Shown in pieces: positions 62,729-64,000 of a stretch of DNA of 64,000 bases (positions are counted from its first letter, which is position 1; the number at the start of each line of letters is the position of its first letter). The stretch is taken from NCBI GenBank assembly GCA_013398615.1, contig VZSR01001685.1, forward strand, positions 1,711,874 through 1,775,873, given 5' to 3'. Origin of the DNA: Brachypodius melanocephalos (taxonomy: Eukaryota > Chordata > Aves > Passeriformes > Pycnonotidae). Made by a program: the position numbers and the translations under genes. A model generated the notes under the pieces. The model saw only the letters and a list, made by a program, of their open reading frames with translations. It was not told the origin of the DNA and did no database searches.

Positions 62729-64000
62729 ATTTATGCTTGTCCACTATCAATGGGGTAGGGTATCCCATTTAAAAATAACGAAACAAAACAGAATCTTAAC
62801 ATTATGATCCTGCATCTTCTTCTTAGCTTTGCATTCAAGTCTAATGAGTGTGAAAATTACAAGACTATGCCGAGATAATTCCCTTTCCCGAGAATAACCC
62901 TTATTATTTGTTCCCAAACTTTTTTTTCCTTAATTGAATAGCAATTAGTGAAGCACATGGAAGTTTACCTATCTGTTTATTTTCTAGCAACTCAGTTCCC
63001 AATTAATCAAATTTTGGAACAACTGCTAGGAAAAGAGATTCTGCATTATTTTTATCCAAACAAAAAACTTCTATATAATTATACACTTTTTAATAAAAGA
63101 TATGGTCATCTGAAGGAATAAAGAAAAATACGTAGCCTATATATAATTTTGGCTTCCTTGGTATTTCTAGTGAAATGTCAAAAGGATGAGTTTGAACTCC
63201 TAGTTTTGGGCAGAATACTGCTTCCTCTTTATTTTCTGTCTTAAAGATATGTCAAATCAGAATATTCAGTGATTTTAAGGAGAAAACTGGGATATGCCTA
63301 CAAGAGAATTCTTTCAAGGCACCTTACCACATATTAAACAAACGCTTTGTTCGAGATGAGACTAGTGATTGTTTAAAGTACAGAAAGCTCTTGAAGGATC
63401 AAAAAGGAGAGGAACATTTCCTTTCAATTGCCAACCAGAAAAGTACATAATCCTATTCAATTAACTGACAAAAAGACATTTTCCTTACAGATTAGCCCTG
63501 AATGATTTGTAAGTTTGTAGAACTGGTTTCGCATGCAGTCCCTGCCCCCTCTTCACCATCTCTCAGCTACACAAAAATGGACTTGTAGGATCTGAGAAAA
63601 ATGATATGTGTTCTCTGACAGAGATAGAACTAATGCAATTTTTTTTTAAGATTGCTCTGTTTATCATTCAGAAAGAGCAGCAGTTTCAGAACACACAGCA
63701 TTCCTGGGCACTCTTTAGTTTTCCAATTTCTGCAGTAACGATACAGCAGAATTTGTGTCACCTCCCTAACATGCATGTCTTGTCAGAACTCTACAGTGGA
63801 AAATTTCTTGCCAATGAAATTGAAGATGGTGCTATATTTCAAAAGCTAACCATCCATTTATTCTTGAGTATATTGTTTTGTCATATAATATACATGGAAA
63901 ATTGTTTTGATTTATAATAATCATATAACTAATAGTAATTTTCAACAGATTTTTCTCCAATTATTTATTATTGTTTCTGTATTTTTATTTAAAATTCATG
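62729..64000. other. Unique AT-rich noncoding DNA
   Basis: No gene or repeat is recognised. A 103-codon frame at 63606-63917 starts with ATG, or the codon next to it, and reads hydrophobic at its end, but it has no family resemblance. Its stop is followed by ordinary AT-rich DNA. Confidence 0.5.

Noticed and set aside
1..64000. CRISPR arrays, operons, phage genes or other prokaryotic systems
   Set aside because: No regularly spaced direct repeats with unique spacers, no ribosome-binding-site pattern and no dense coding. The DNA is vertebrate-like.

Overview
The window looks like nuclear DNA from a bird. It is AT-rich, single-copy and intron- or intergenic-like. Its recognisable repeats are decayed CR1 (chicken repeat 1) LINE copies and avian-type endogenous retroviral LTRs. 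I see no Alu, B1 or L1 elements, no bacterial gene organisation, and no long uninterrupted coding sequence. CR1 also occurs in turtles and crocodilians, so Aves is an inference from the low repeat load and the LTR type. I cannot name the species.

No protein-coding exon could be identified with confidence. The longest open frames are about 105-130 codons. They start at non-ATG codons, lie in repeats or low-complexity DNA, or occur by chance. I therefore annotate repeats, one CpG island and several structural oddities, and say so where a stretch holds nothing I recognise.

Layout: 1-7.9 kb unique AT-rich DNA; 8.0-8.85 kb a sense CR1 inserted into an older antisense CR1; 12.76-13.1 kb a GC-richer repeat-like block; 16.6-17.1 kb an antisense CR1 carrying an AGAGC expansion; 22.27-22.8 kb a degenerate solo LTR; 25.33-25.7 kb a GC-richer block with a 107-codon ATG frame; 30.6-30.9 kb an antisense LTR-like element; 34.67-34.74 kb two adjacent perfect hairpins; 42.97-43.24 kb a CR1 3' end; 44.28-44.39 kb a 107-base pure pyrimidine tract; 51.56-51.61 kb overlapping inverted repeats; 52.7-52.78 kb a CR1 tail; 55.27-55.3 kb a hairpin containing an RFX X-box-like palindrome; 60.36-61.85 kb a GC-rich shoulder, a CpG island and an assembly gap inside a GC-rich triplet repeat; 62.5-62.73 kb another CR1 fragment; then unique DNA to 64 kb.

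The only strong sign of a gene is the CpG island. It is most likely the promoter and first exon of a gene whose body lies mainly outside the window or spans it as a very long intron. The strand cannot be settled, because both have open frames through the 100-N gap. A good splice donor on the minus strand (60,878/60,877) slightly favours leftward transcription, which would make most of the window intron 1. I found no convincing novel multi-gene system.
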